Counted from the stretch's first letter, positions 33,741 through 42,770 are shown. The stretch is DNA of 64,000 bases from DATGKG01 sp963851325 (GCA_963851325.1 CAWKOR010000002.1:496001-560000); one strand, 5' to 3'. The notes: generated by a model from the letters alone, not told the origin. Made by a program: numbers and translations.

Positions 33741-34690
33741 ATCGCGCCTCCCTGCTGCTGATGACGCTGGACAAGCCGGTGCTGGCCCGGGTGCTCAAGC
33801 ATCTCTCGCCCAAGGAGCTGACCCGCCTGATGACCGGCTACGAAGCAGCCGTCGGCACCGGCAAGGCGCAGAGTTCGCAGATGGCTTCGGTGGGCAAGAT
33901 TTTTCTCTCCTCGGAGCCTGCAAACTCGGCCTCCACTTTCAAAGATGCGCTGGTGATGGCCTATGGCGAAGACAACGCCGACCAGATCCTGCGCCACGAT
34001 CAGTGGCGCACCATCTCGGAGCGCGTGAAGCCCGAAACTTTCGCCGCGGTGCTGCGCGACGAGCGGCCCGAGGCGGTCGCAATGGCGCTTTCGCAATTGC
34101 CCCCGCGCTTCGCCGCCGAGGTGCTGGGACGCTTGCCGGAACAACTGCGGGCTGAGGCGGTCGACAATCTCGCGTATGCGGAATCGGCGCCGCGCAGCGC
34201 GCTCGACGCCATCCTGCGCGCGGTCGAAGAAAGCTTCCACGGCAAGGCGAGTTCTGAAGAAGGCAACCAGAAGGCGGGCGCGAAACGCGCGGCCGCGATG
34301 CTCAACCAGCTCGATGCGGACAAAGCCACCGCAATTGTCACCCACATCCGCAACCGCGACGCCAAACGCGCCTCGGCGATCGAGGACGAAATGTTCCACT
34401 TCGCCGATTTGCTCAAACTCGATAATCGCTCGTTGCAAACGGTGCTGGTCGAGATCCGGCCCGAGCGCATCGCACTCGCGCTCAAGGGCATTACCGAGGA
34501 CGAAAAAATTCTGGTCTTCGGCGCCCTCCCCGAACAGGTCAAAGTCGTCGTCGAATCCGAAATGTCGGAGAGCGGACGGGTTCCCGCGCGCGAAGTGAAG
34601 GCCGCGCGGCGCGAGCTCACCGAGATGGCCATCAACCTCGATCGCCAGGGCAAGATTCACATCCACGGCGAAGAGGAATCACTGGACTGA
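33704..34690 (+). CDS. fliG: Flagellar motor switch protein FliG
   Basis: FliG transmits torque from the stators. The 328-residue protein has an N-terminal domain (RASLLLMTLDKPVLARVLKHL), a middle domain and the C-terminal torque domain (FADLLKLDNRSLQTVLVEI, ALALKGITEDEKILVFGAL, REVKAARRELTEMAINL). The FliM-binding EHPQ motif of the middle domain is changed to ERPE (120-123, DERPEAVAMALSQLPP). It starts inside the preceding SpoA gene. No fliF is adjacent, unusual for fliG. Confidence 0.92.
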   Translation: METNEAKPADGLNRASLLLMTLDKPVLARVLKHLSPKELTRLMTGYEAAVGTGKAQSSQMASVGKIFLSSEPANSASTFKDALVMAYGEDNADQILRHDQWRTISERVKPETFAAVLRDERPEAVAMALSQLPPRFAAEVLGRLPEQLRAEAVDNLAYAESAPRSALDAILRAVEESFHGKASSEEGNQKAGAKRAAAMLNQLDADKATAIVTHIRNRDAKRASAIEDEMFHFADLLKLDNRSLQTVLVEIRPERIALALKGITEDEKILVFGALPEQVKVVVESEMSESGRVPAREVKAARRELTEMAINLDRQGKIHIHGEEESLD

Positions 34691-35313
34691 TGGCGCGGCA
34701 TCTACATCGCTCATGCTCGCGCCTCGGATGCTACGCTCTGATGCTGGCGACGCTGACCTGCGTCACGGCGTCAATCGCGTCTGCCGGCAATCCGCCGGCA
34801 GCGCTTTCCAGCGAGATCGATCCTTACGTCGCGGCGGCACAGGATGCGGGCGTTCCCCTCCACGTGCTGATCGCCGTCGCAGGCGCGGAGAGCGCGTACC
34901 ATCCGTGGGCGCTCGATATCGAAGGGCGTCAGGTTTTCTGTAAGTCGCGCGCCGAGGCCGAGAGCGTGCTGGCGAATACCGTCACCACCAACGTCGATAT
35001 CGGCCTGATGCAAATCAACTGGCGCTTTTGGGGACCGCGGCTGGGCATCGCGAAGACCGACCTGCTCGATCCGCGGATCAACTTACGCACCGGTGCGCGC
35101 ATCCTGCGTGACAGTCTCGACCGCAACGGCTCGATGTGGCGTCGCATCAGCAACTACCATTCGGGCGCGCGCCGTGAGCGCGATCGTTACAACCAGCAAG
35201 TCTACGATGCCTACACCCGCTACATGCGTGGACAGGTTCACAAACACGCGCATCGGAAAGCCCGCTCGAAGAGCAACCAGCCCGTCGCTACACCTTCGGT
35301 TCGCGACCGCTGA
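34690..35313 (+). CDS. Secreted lytic transglycosylase (SLT domain)
   Basis: A 207-residue protein with a probable signal peptide (cleavage near Ala32, ASIASAGN) and an SLT domain: LIAVAGAESAYHPWAL carries the catalytic Glu67, NVDIGLMQINWRFWG the conserved GLMQI, then LLDPRINLRTGARIL and NYHSG. It cuts peptidoglycan, probably to make room for the flagellar rod or hook, given that its ATG overlaps the fliG stop by one base. The C-terminus is basic and variable. Convergent with the next gene. Confidence 0.88.
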   Translation: MARHLHRSCSRLGCYALMLATLTCVTASIASAGNPPAALSSEIDPYVAAAQDAGVPLHVLIAVAGAESAYHPWALDIEGRQVFCKSRAEAESVLANTVTTNVDIGLMQINWRFWGPRLGIAKTDLLDPRINLRTGARILRDSLDRNGSMWRRISNYHSGARRERDRYNQQVYDAYTRYMRGQVHKHAHRKARSKSNQPVATPSVRDR

Positions 35314-36145
35314 TGCTTCTCCGCGAGGCGCGCGCATCGATCGCGTATGCTCCGCTTGGTTCGCGAAGCGGCTGGGTCAGCATGCGGTGAAGACGCAGTT
35401 CGTCGGGCTCGCGGAACTCCTCGATGCCGATGGTCATGCCCAGGTGACCGGCGGCGGGCTGCGCGCGATAGGTGCCGAACAGCCGGTCCCACCACGGCAG
35501 GTTGAATCCAAAATTGCTGTTGGTCTCCGCGACCACAATCGAATGGTGCACCCGATGCATGTCGGGTGTCACCAGCATCCATCGCAGCCATCGATCGGTT
35601 CGGCCCGCGAGATTCAAATTGCCATGATTGAACATCGAGGTTGCGTTGAGCAGCGTTTCGAAAATCAGAACCCCCAGCGCACTCGCGCCGAGCGCGGCGA
35701 TCACCCCGAGCTTGAACAGCATCGAGAGCACGATCTCGATCGGATGAAAGCGCACCCCGGTAGTCACATCGAAATCCAGGTCGGCATGATGCATCCGATG
35801 CACCCGCCATAACACCGGCACCGCATGAAAAACCACGTGCTGCAAATAGATCGCGAGATCGAGCGCCAGCACCGCGGCAATCACCGCGAGCGCATACGGA
35901 AGCCGCATCCGGTGCAGCAATCCCCAGCCGTGTTGTTCGCCGACCAGCGCCAACCCCACCGCGCCCGCTGGCAGCACGATGCGAATGATGCCGGTGTTGA
36001 TGGCCGCGATGCCGAGATTGGCCGGCCATCGCCGCAGCCTCGCATGGGTCCGTGGCCGGCGCGGACCCGCGCCTTCCCACAGTGCGATTCAAACGAAGAC
36101 GATCGCGAACGCCGCAAGCCGCACGACAATTTCGTAGGAAATCAT
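35288..36145 (-). CDS. Fatty acid hydroxylase/sterol desaturase family protein, interrupted by an in-frame TGA
   Basis: Residues from 35977 downward show the membrane di-iron family: RVHRMHHADLDFD, FNHGNL and MHRVHHSIVV histidine boxes with hydrophobic helices between. The frame continues upstream through WEGAGPRRPRTHARLRRWP to a likely start MISYEIVVRLAA at 36145, but codon 19 is TGA at 36089-36091. Either the gene is nonsense-mutated, the base is wrong, or translation starts at the GTG at 35977 and gives a protein lacking its first helix. The histidine boxes are intact. Substrate unknown. Confidence 0.8.
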
Positions 36146-36250
36146 GGGCGTGAATATTTCATCTTTCCCGAAGGTCCCAGCAATGCCGCCTCGACGGCAT
36201 CCTGCTCCGGCGCATCCTCCCCAACGCGGAGCATTCGACAATCGACGCGG

Positions 36251-36481
36251 CTAGCTCTTGTGCTCGCGCTGATACTTCGCCTCGGCCCGCTCGCGGTAAG
36301 CGTTGATCTCCTCGATGCCGGGGATGCCGCGCTGGACCTCATCGTCGAACAGAATCGAGATGAGTCCCCAGAATCCGACGATGACCCAGAACGACCCAGC
36401 CGCGGCAGGCGGCCACCCTGCGCTCAGCCCCATCATGAGGAGCGCGGTGATGAGTTCGCCCGCCGCCTGGAAGCTATCCAC
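36251..36481 (-). CDS. Small membrane protein of unknown function
   Basis: A 76-residue protein with one or two hydrophobic stretches (ELITALLMMGLSAGW and GSFWVIVGFWGLISILF) and a charged C-terminal tail (YRERAEAKYQREHKS). Composition and codon use look like a real gene, but I recognise no family. It lies between the interrupted hydroxylase and the enoyl-CoA hydratase on the same strand. Confidence 0.55.
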   Translation of the reverse strand: MDSFQAAGELITALLMMGLSAGWPPAAAGSFWVIVGFWGLISILFDDEVQRGIPGIEEINAYRERAEAKYQREHKS

Positions 36482-36612
36482 TGTTTAGTTGCCTTCGGCT
36501 CCGCCGTGCTCCGCCTCAGGGCCGCTACGCGGCGGCTTCGTCCGCTTCGCGTCTCCTTCCTTATGACGCCTCAGTAGCGCGAAAAATGCAGCCTCTGATT
36601 TCTCGACGGGCT

Positions 36613-37404
36613 TTATTCTCCGGTCCAGTTGGGCTTGCGCTTCTGCGAGAATGCCAGGGGTCCCTCGATCGAGTCCTTCGAATGCCACAGCTTCTCGCTC
36701 AGGTCGAAGCGCTTCGCGTTGGCGTCTTCCATCGAGAGCCCGAGGCCGTCCATCGCGGCTTGCTTGGAAGCCTGGATCGATATCGGAGAGCATTCCATGA
36801 TCTCGCGCGCCCATTTCTCCGCGGTCGGGATCAGATCCTTCAGCGCCACAACCTCATTCACTATACCCCACTTGGCCGCTTCCTGCGCGGTGATGTGCTT
36901 GGCGGTCAGCATCATGCCCATCGCGATCTTGAGCGGGATCTGGCGCGGCAGGCGATGCACGCCGCCCGCCCCAGCCATCAAGCCGACCCGAGGCTCGGGT
37001 AGTCCGAAGCGTGCGTGGTCAGCCGCGATGATGATGTCGCAGGCGAGCGCAATCTCGAAGCCGCCGCCGAGTGCGAACCCGTTAACCGCCGCGATGATCG
37101 GCTTGTAGATGTCGTAGCGCGAGGTGATGCCTGCGAAGCCGCCGCGGGCCTGCTTCAGCACCTCGGAGACCGGCTCGCCGCGATGCTCCGCGGTGTAGCG
37201 CAAATCGTTGCCGGCCGAGAACGCCTTGTCGCCGGCGCCGGTGACGATCGCCACCCACATCGCTTTGTCGGCGACGAAGTCGTCCCACACCTTGGTCATC
37301 TCGACGTGACATGCCGGATGCAAGGCATTCATTCGTTCGGGGCGGTTGAAAGTGATGTAGCCGATGTGATCGCGCTTGTCGTACTTGACGAATTCAAATT
37401 CCAT
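36613..37404 (-). CDS. Enoyl-CoA hydratase/isomerase family protein
   Basis: A 263-residue crotonase. VTGAGDKAFSAGNDL and NGFALGGGFEIALACDI provide the two oxyanion-hole backbones, and GLPEPRVGLMAGAGG carries a glutamate at a catalytic position of hydratases. Length is normal. Best general resemblance is to carnitinyl-CoA or enoyl-CoA hydratases; the exact reaction is not readable. It has its own GGAG-type site (GGAGACC upstream) and is transcribed away from the 37.4-kb inverted repeat. Confidence 0.87.
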   Translation of the reverse strand: MEFEFVKYDKRDHIGYITFNRPERMNALHPACHVEMTKVWDDFVADKAMWVAIVTGAGDKAFSAGNDLRYTAEHRGEPVSEVLKQARGGFAGITSRYDIYKPIIAAVNGFALGGGFEIALACDIIIAADHARFGLPEPRVGLMAGAGGVHRLPRQIPLKIAMGMMLTAKHITAQEAAKWGIVNEVVALKDLIPTAEKWAREIMECSPISIQASKQAAMDGLGLSMEDANAKRFDLSEKLWHSKDSIEGPLAFSQKRKPNWTGE

Positions 37405-37438
37405 TTCTCGGGTCTCCTTAAACTTGCGACATCTCTAA

Positions 37439-37578
37439 CGGACGAAACCACAGAGACACTGAGGGCACAGAGAAGATGCTGCCCTCAGAAGGGCCTTTCA
37501 AAAAAGCTTTCCTAATAGGGCCGCCGCGGCCCGCATCTGTGTCCTACTCTGTGTCTCAGTGCCTCCGTGGTTCTTCCG
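37439..37578. repeat. 140-bp element with CCACAGAGACACTGAG inverted ends
   Basis: The left end (CGGACGAAACCACAGAGACA, continuing CTGAGGGCACAGAGA) is matched in inverse by the right end at 37548-37578 (TCTGTGTCTCAGTGCCTCCG, then TGGTTCTTCCG). About 75 bp lie between, including a GGCCGCCGCGGCC palindrome. The motif resembles the CCACGGAGGCACGGAG-type intergenic repeats seen in many environmental genomes. It has no coding content, so it may be a MITE-like element. Confidence 0.6.
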
Positions 37579-37585
37579 CTCTGCG

Positions 37586-37819
37586 CTATTCTTCCTCGAG
37601 CAGTTCAAAAAATGCATCGATGCTTTGCATCAACTGGCGTCGGATCTGGGCCCGGGTTCCCTCGATGAGATGCATCGTGACCCGGCCGGTCGAGCCGTCG
37701 CCGAGCGTCACCTGCGCATCGTCCACTGAACCGACGGCGCCGTCGTCGAAAATGCGCATCCCATATACCAGCGCGCCCTTCTGCGCTCCCCCTTTCACCA
37801 GCTTCAGTCTCCGCGCCAT
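37586..37819 (-). CDS. Small conserved-looking hypothetical protein
   Basis: A 77-residue soluble protein (MARRLKLVKGGAQKGALVYG at the N-terminus, a Gly/Asp/Thr-rich middle with VDDAQVTLGDGSTGRVTMHL, an amphipathic C-terminal helix ending FFELLEEE). I recognise no family. The frame is clean and it has a plausible start, but no operon partner supports it. Confidence 0.5.
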   Translation of the reverse strand: MARRLKLVKGGAQKGALVYGMRIFDDGAVGSVDDAQVTLGDGSTGRVTMHLIEGTRAQIRRQLMQSIDAFFELLEEE

Positions 37820-37928
37820 TTGAAACCCTCGTCGAGATGCGACCCCCTCTATACCATCAGCTTGTCCCTCGCGTCACGGTCTCGCGCGTATTTGACAGAC
37901 GAAGTCGGGCCACCCACAATCGCTTGCG

Positions 37929-38345
37929 ATGCGGAAATTTGCCTGCGCCCTGTTGATTTCGTTCCTCGTCGGTACGACCGGATGCGGCCTGTTCTATCAG
38001 GCGGCCTCCGGCTATCGCGCGAACAGAATGCAAAAGACCCTGCAAGCCGGCATGACGATGCCGGAAGTCCATAAGATGTTTGGCGAGCCTGACATCCGCA
38101 ACTACGTCAATCAGAGCACCGAAATCTGGAGCTATGCCAAGCACGCCAACAACGAGGATGTGACGGCCGCCCTCCTGTATACCTCGGCCAAGGAAGGCGA
38201 CAAGGGCTCATTCGTGGACCTGAAGTTCGACGACGGCAAGCTGGTTTCCTGGAACGAGGCAACCCATACCATGCCGAAGAAGGAAAGCGGGGGCTTCAGC
38301 GCGGGCCTCGGAGGTGCACCGTCGGGAGGCAGCGTCCATTATTAG
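37929..38345 (+). CDS. BamE/SmpA-like small lipoprotein
   Basis: A 138-residue exported protein. The N-terminus MRKFACALLISFLVGTTGCG has a lipobox-like end with Cys19. The central part (LQAGMTMPEVHKMFGEPDIRN followed by EIWSYA) matches the BamE/OmlA fold signature of a helix-turn and an FGxP loop. It is probably an outer-membrane lipoprotein. BamE proper acts in outer-membrane protein assembly, but many paralogues do not; the call is to the fold. The C-terminus is Gly/Ser-rich. Confidence 0.68.
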   Translation: MRKFACALLISFLVGTTGCGLFYQAASGYRANRMQKTLQAGMTMPEVHKMFGEPDIRNYVNQSTEIWSYAKHANNEDVTAALLYTSAKEGDKGSFVDLKFDDGKLVSWNEATHTMPKKESGGFSAGLGGAPSGGSVHY

Positions 38346-38658
38346 GGAGCGCCCCGGGCATAAGGCCCCCTGACCGGGATGTTTCAACGGTCTCGCCCGT
38401 CGCAATCGCCTCTATACGATAGGAAGACAATGGAGATGCGGCCAGCGCAACTTTCCTGTCGCTGCTTCGTCTTTAAATTGCTAGTCTCAACACTACTTTA
38501 GGCGCATACTTGTATGTCGAAGCGGGCATCAGGTCTAATGGGGCGGGGCAATGTTGATGAGAGCTCGGGCGAACCCGGAAATTCCCGGCTACATTCCTAG
38601 GTTTATTGGCGCATTTTCATCCTTGGGGAGGACGAGAGGCTTCTCGGTCAGTTGAAGA
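38346..38658. other. Gene-free region upstream of the gsp operon
   Basis: These 313 bp are AT-richer in the middle (38460-38520) and should contain the promoter of the type II secretion operon. I see no clear riboswitch, repeat or operator. Confidence 0.4.
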
Positions 38659-40374
38659 ATGGCCACCGCGCGTAAGAGCTTCGAATCTATTCTTCTGGAC
38701 AAGTCCTGGATCTCCCAGCAGGACCTGGATCGCGCGCGCCAGCGCAAAAAGCCCGGCCAGGAGCTGACCGACGTCCTGGTTGAAATGGGCGCCTTGGAAC
38801 CCCAGCGGCTGGCCCGTGCCCTCGCCCAGGAATACCGCCTCCCCTTCGAGGCCCATGTCGATGCGCAGAACCTCGACCTGAAGCTGATCTCCAAGCTTCC
38901 CATCAACTACGCCAAGAAAAATCGCCTGCTTCCTCTGCGGATTAGCCAGGGCGAATTGACCGTCGCGATCGCCGATCCCGCCAATTACGAGCCGCTGGAC
39001 GACCTCCACGTAATGTTCGGGATGCCGATAAACAGCGTCGTGGTGCCGGGCCAGGTGGTGGATGACGCCATCAATCGCGCCTACGATCAGGCCGCCACCA
39101 CTACCGCCGCCGACCTGATGATCGACCTCGAGGATCAGGGCCTCGATGCGGTCGCGAGCGAACTGGCCAATGAGACCCAGGATCTGCTCGAATCCGACGA
39201 TGCCGCCCCGATCATCAAGCTGGTCAACGGGATCCTCTCGCAAGCGGTCAAGGACCGAGCCAGCGATATCCACGTCGAATGCTTCGAGAACGAGCTGGTG
39301 GTGAGGTTCCGCGTCGATGGCATGCTGTTCGATGTGATCTCGCCGCCGAAACGGATTCAGGCCGCGATCACTTCGCGTATCAAAGTTATGTCGGGCCTCA
39401 ACATCGCGGAGAAGCGCCTGCCGCAGGACGGCAAAATTCGCGTGCGTATCGCGGGCCGCGATATCGATATCCGCGTCTCCACCATTCCCTGCAACTACGG
39501 CGAGCGCAGCGTGCTGCGACTGCTCGATCGCGCGCAGGCGGTGGACAACTTCGATCTCGACAAGCTCGGCTTCTCGGGCGAGAACCTGCGCAAGCTCGAT
39601 CGCCTGATCCGCCAGAGCCACGGCATCATCCTGGCGACCGGCCCGACCGGTTCGGGAAAATCGACCACCCTTTATGCCGCGCTGAGCCGAATCAATTCGC
39701 CCGAACGGAACATCATCACAATCGAGGATCCGATCGAATATCAGTTGCGCGGGGTCGGCCAGATGCAGGTCAACCCAAAAATCGAGCTGACCTTCGCCAG
39801 CGGTCTGCGCTCCATCCTGCGCCAGGATCCCAACGTCATCATGGTCGGCGAAATCCGCGACGGCGAAACCGCGGAAATCGCCATTCAGGCCGCGCTCACC
39901 GGACATCTGGTGTTCTCGACGCTGCATACCAACGATTCATTCGGATCGCTGACCCGGCTGGTCGAAATGGGCATCGAGCCGTTCCTGGTTTCGTCCTCGA
40001 TTCTGGCCGTGCTCGCGCAGCGCCTGGTGCGCCGGCTATGCCCCGATTGCCGCTCGCCTTACACGCCGACGACCACCGAGCTGCAGCGCATCGGCATTAC
40101 CGCGGCGGGCTTCGCGGGCAAGATTTACAAGGCCGCGGGATGCAGGCTCTGCCGCAACACCGGATACCGGGGACGACTCGCAATCCAGGAACTGATGGTC
40201 ATGGAGGACGATATCCGGACCCTGGTGATGCAGAACTCCGACGCCGCAAGCATCCGGCGCGCGTGCCAGGCCAAGGGCATGAAGCTGTTGCGCCAGGACG
40301 GCGCGGAACGGGTGCTGGCGGGCGAAACCACCATCGAAGAACTGCTGCGCGTGACGCAGGAAGAGATCCTATAG
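38659..40374 (+). CDS. gspE: Type II secretion ATPase GspE
   Basis: The cytoplasmic hexameric ATPase that drives pseudopilus assembly. The 571-residue protein has an N-terminal MshEN/GspE-N domain (about 1-145), then the motor: Walker A GPTGSGKST (328-336), Asp box IITIEDPIEYQL, Walker B VGEIRDGETAEIA, His box GHLVFSTLHTND, and a tetracysteine zinc motif (CPDCR and CRLCRNTGYRGR). All motifs are intact. First gene of the gspEFGHIJKLMN run. PilB-type relatives are alternatives, but the context decides for GspE. Confidence 0.94.
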   Translation: MATARKSFESILLDKSWISQQDLDRARQRKKPGQELTDVLVEMGALEPQRLARALAQEYRLPFEAHVDAQNLDLKLISKLPINYAKKNRLLPLRISQGELTVAIADPANYEPLDDLHVMFGMPINSVVVPGQVVDDAINRAYDQAATTTAADLMIDLEDQGLDAVASELANETQDLLESDDAAPIIKLVNGILSQAVKDRASDIHVECFENELVVRFRVDGMLFDVISPPKRIQAAITSRIKVMSGLNIAEKRLPQDGKIRVRIAGRDIDIRVSTIPCNYGERSVLRLLDRAQAVDNFDLDKLGFSGENLRKLDRLIRQSHGIILATGPTGSGKSTTLYAALSRINSPERNIITIEDPIEYQLRGVGQMQVNPKIELTFASGLRSILRQDPNVIMVGEIRDGETAEIAIQAALTGHLVFSTLHTNDSFGSLTRLVEMGIEPFLVSSSILAVLAQRLVRRLCPDCRSPYTPTTTELQRIGITAAGFAGKIYKAAGCRLCRNTGYRGRLAIQELMVMEDDIRTLVMQNSDAASIRRACQAKGMKLLRQDGAERVLAGETTIEELLRVTQEEIL

Positions 40375-40399
40375 TCATCGCGGCTGCATCGTTTTCATA

Positions 40400-41626
40400 A
40401 TGCCGGTCTTCGCTTATCGCGGACTCTCTACCCAGGGCCGCACTGTCAATGGGGTGGTCGATGCCGACAGTGCGCGCACCGCGCGCGGCAAGCTGCGCGG
40501 GATGGGAATCTTTCCGACCGAGCTCTCCGAAGAGATCGCGGCTCGCAGCGCGATTTCATTTCGCGACTGGCTGCCGAAAATCGGCCGGATCAAATTATCC
40601 GGCCCCGATCTCTCGCTCATGACGCGCCAGTTGAGCGCGTTGCTCGGAGCCGGCGTGCAACTGGTTGACGCGCTCGGCATTCTCGCCGCGCAATCGGCCA
40701 AGGCGCAGGTCAAGCGGATGATGTCGCAGGTGCGCGAGCGAGTGCGCGAAGGCACTTCGCTGGCCGACGCGCTGGCCGCTCATCGCGAAGTTTTCTCCGA
40801 TCTTTACGTCGGGATGATTCGCGCCGGTGAGGCCGCGGCCGCGCTGGAGGCGGTACTCGATCGGCTGGCGGACTATATCGAGAGTCAATCGGAATTCGTC
40901 GCCAAGGTCCGCAGCGCGCTGACCTATCCCTTCATCATGATGGGCGTGGGCATCGCGATCATGGGCTTTCTGGTGACCTATGTCGTGCCGCAGGTGGCGA
41001 CCATCTTCAGGGAGAGCCACGCCGCACTGCCGCTGGCGACCCAATTGCTGATCGGCCTGTCGGATATTCTGATCGGCTACTGGTACTTGATACTGCTTGG
41101 ACTGCTTGGGAGCCTCGCGGGCATCGCGGTCGGGCTTTCCACCGTCCGGGGACGCCGCATGTGGGACACCCTGGTCCTCAAGCTGCCGTATGTCGGCCAG
41201 ACCCTCATCCGAATAATTTGTGCGCGCTTTGCGCGAACCCTGGGCACCCTGCTGGCGAGCGGAGTGCAATTGCTCCCCGCGCTCGATGCGGTCAAAGGCG
41301 TGGTCACCAACGGCCTGTTGCGCGACGCCGTCGAGAACAGCCGCGAGAGCATTCGCGAGGGTCACGGAATGGGCGAGACGCTGAAAATGTCGGGGCTGTT
41401 CCCGCCGCTGTTGGTCGAGATGGTGAAGGTCGGCGAGCGCTCCGGCGAGTTGGAGCAGATGCTGGAACGCGTGGCCGACGCCTACGAGCACGAGGTTTCC
41501 AATTCGCTCTCGCAGATGACCACCATCCTGGAACCGGTGATGACCCTGACGATGGCCGGAATGATCGTGTTCATGATGATGGCGGTGTTGATGCCGATCT
41601 TCCAGCTCAACCAGTTGATGCAATAA
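40400..41626 (+). CDS. gspF: Type II secretion inner-membrane platform protein GspF
   Basis: A 408-residue protein with two T2SF domains (about 70-195 and 270-395), each opening with LSLMTRQLSALLGAGVQL-like and CARFARTLGTLLASGVQLL segments, and three membrane helices (about 168-190, 220-245, 375-397). It anchors the GspE motor. It starts 25 bp after gspE. Confidence 0.95.
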   Translation: MPVFAYRGLSTQGRTVNGVVDADSARTARGKLRGMGIFPTELSEEIAARSAISFRDWLPKIGRIKLSGPDLSLMTRQLSALLGAGVQLVDALGILAAQSAKAQVKRMMSQVRERVREGTSLADALAAHREVFSDLYVGMIRAGEAAAALEAVLDRLADYIESQSEFVAKVRSALTYPFIMMGVGIAIMGFLVTYVVPQVATIFRESHAALPLATQLLIGLSDILIGYWYLILLGLLGSLAGIAVGLSTVRGRRMWDTLVLKLPYVGQTLIRIICARFARTLGTLLASGVQLLPALDAVKGVVTNGLLRDAVENSRESIREGHGMGETLKMSGLFPPLLVEMVKVGERSGELEQMLERVADAYEHEVSNSLSQMTTILEPVMTLTMAGMIVFMMMAVLMPIFQLNQLMQ

Positions 41627-41654
41627 CAATCGCCTCCATGGAGGACCTTTGCCG

Positions 41655-42095
41655 ATGACACCACAGCAGCGACGACCACGCTCCAATCAGGATGGCTTCA
41701 CCCTGATTGAAATCATGGTCGTCATTCTAATCCTCGGATTGCTGGCCACCATTGTGGTGCAGAGCTTGCGCGGGGCCACCGACAAGGCAAAGCGGGTCAA
41801 GGCCCAGGCCGACATTTCCGAAATCAAGACCGGACTCGATCGCTATTACCTCGACAGCGGCTCCTATCCGACCACCGACCAGGGATTGGCCTCGCTGGTG
41901 TCGGCGCCGTCGGGCGGGCGAGTTCCGGCCAACTATGAGTCGGGCGGCTATCTTCAGTCGATACCGCGCGACCCGTGGGGCAATGCTTACTTTTATCAGA
42001 GCGATGGCAATTCATACGTGCTGAAATCGTTCGGTGGAGACGGAACGGAGGGCGGCGACGGTAAGAACGCCGACATCGACGGCAGCCAGAATTGA
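41655..42095 (+). CDS. gspG: Major pseudopilin GspG
   Basis: The 146-residue main pseudopilin. The prepilin peptidase site is QDG/FTLIEIMVV with Glu at +5, followed by the hydrophobic helix ILILGLLATIVV, a DLDRYYLDSGSYPTTDQGL region and the calcium-loop area DPWGNAYFY, typical of GspG. I chose ATG 41655 with GAGGA 9 bases upstream; a TTG at 41649 is possible. Confidence 0.95.
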   Translation: MTPQQRRPRSNQDGFTLIEIMVVILILGLLATIVVQSLRGATDKAKRVKAQADISEIKTGLDRYYLDSGSYPTTDQGLASLVSAPSGGRVPANYESGGYLQSIPRDPWGNAYFYQSDGNSYVLKSFGGDGTEGGDGKNADIDGSQN

Positions 42096-42192
42096 AGATT
42101 CGCGCCTTGGCAGCTTCGCTCGGCGGGGCTGCCGAAGCGACCGACCTGCGCATCGCGATTCTTCTCGACGGAGGGAAAGTTAGCCGACCCTC

Positions 42193-42762
42193 ATGACCAG
42201 AAATCGTAAACCCATCGAATCCATCGGAGCGCCCGGCACCAGATTCCAGCCAGGCTTTACCCTGCTCGAAATCTCGGTGGTTCTGTTCCTGATGGGATTG
42301 ATGCTGCTGATCGCGATGCCCTACATCGGCGGGGTCACCGATTCGCAACTGCGCAGCGCCAGTCGCCGCCTGGCCGGCCGCGCTACCTACCTTTACGATG
42401 AGGCATCGGCGCGCAAACTGGTCATCCAGTTGGTCTTCGACCTGGACCACAATTCTTACTTCGTGCTGACTGCCGATCCGTACGCGCCCCAGCCGGCTTT
42501 TTTTCGCGATAACTCACCGTCGGGCGCGCTGGTCAGACTTCCGAACAACGTCAGGCTCCGCGACGTTACGGTCGAAGGCGTCGGCACCATCTCGCGCGGC
42601 ACCATCGCTACGCAGTTTTATCCGCAGGGCTATGTGGATGCGACCATCATCCATCTGATCGACATAAAAGGCCGCATCATGACGGTCGGACTCGATCCGC
42701 TCACCGGCCAGGTAATGATCGCGCGTGGAGATTTGAGCCAGGCGCGTGCGGCGACCCAATAA
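42193..42762 (+). CDS. gspH: Minor pseudopilin GspH
   Basis: A 189-residue minor pseudopilin with a class III signal QPG/FTLLEISVVLFLMGL. The globular part follows the GspH/FimT pattern (SQLRSASRRLAGRATYLYDEA, then short beta strands). Position directly after gspG supports GspH. It is separated from gspG by 97 bp, the largest gap inside the operon. Confidence 0.87.
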   Translation: MTRNRKPIESIGAPGTRFQPGFTLLEISVVLFLMGLMLLIAMPYIGGVTDSQLRSASRRLAGRATYLYDEASARKLVIQLVFDLDHNSYFVLTADPYAPQPAFFRDNSPSGALVRLPNNVRLRDVTVEGVGTISRGTIATQFYPQGYVDATIIHLIDIKGRIMTVGLDPLTGQVMIARGDLSQARAATQ

Positions 42763-42770
42763 CGGGTATA

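Noticed and set aside
36089..36091. TGA as a selenocysteine codon
   Set aside because: The family does not use selenocysteine there, no SECIS-like hairpin follows closely, and no Sec genes are visible.
38346..38658. Cyclic-di-GMP or other riboswitch upstream of gspE
   Set aside because: No GEMM-type conserved core could be found; only generic GC-rich hairpins.
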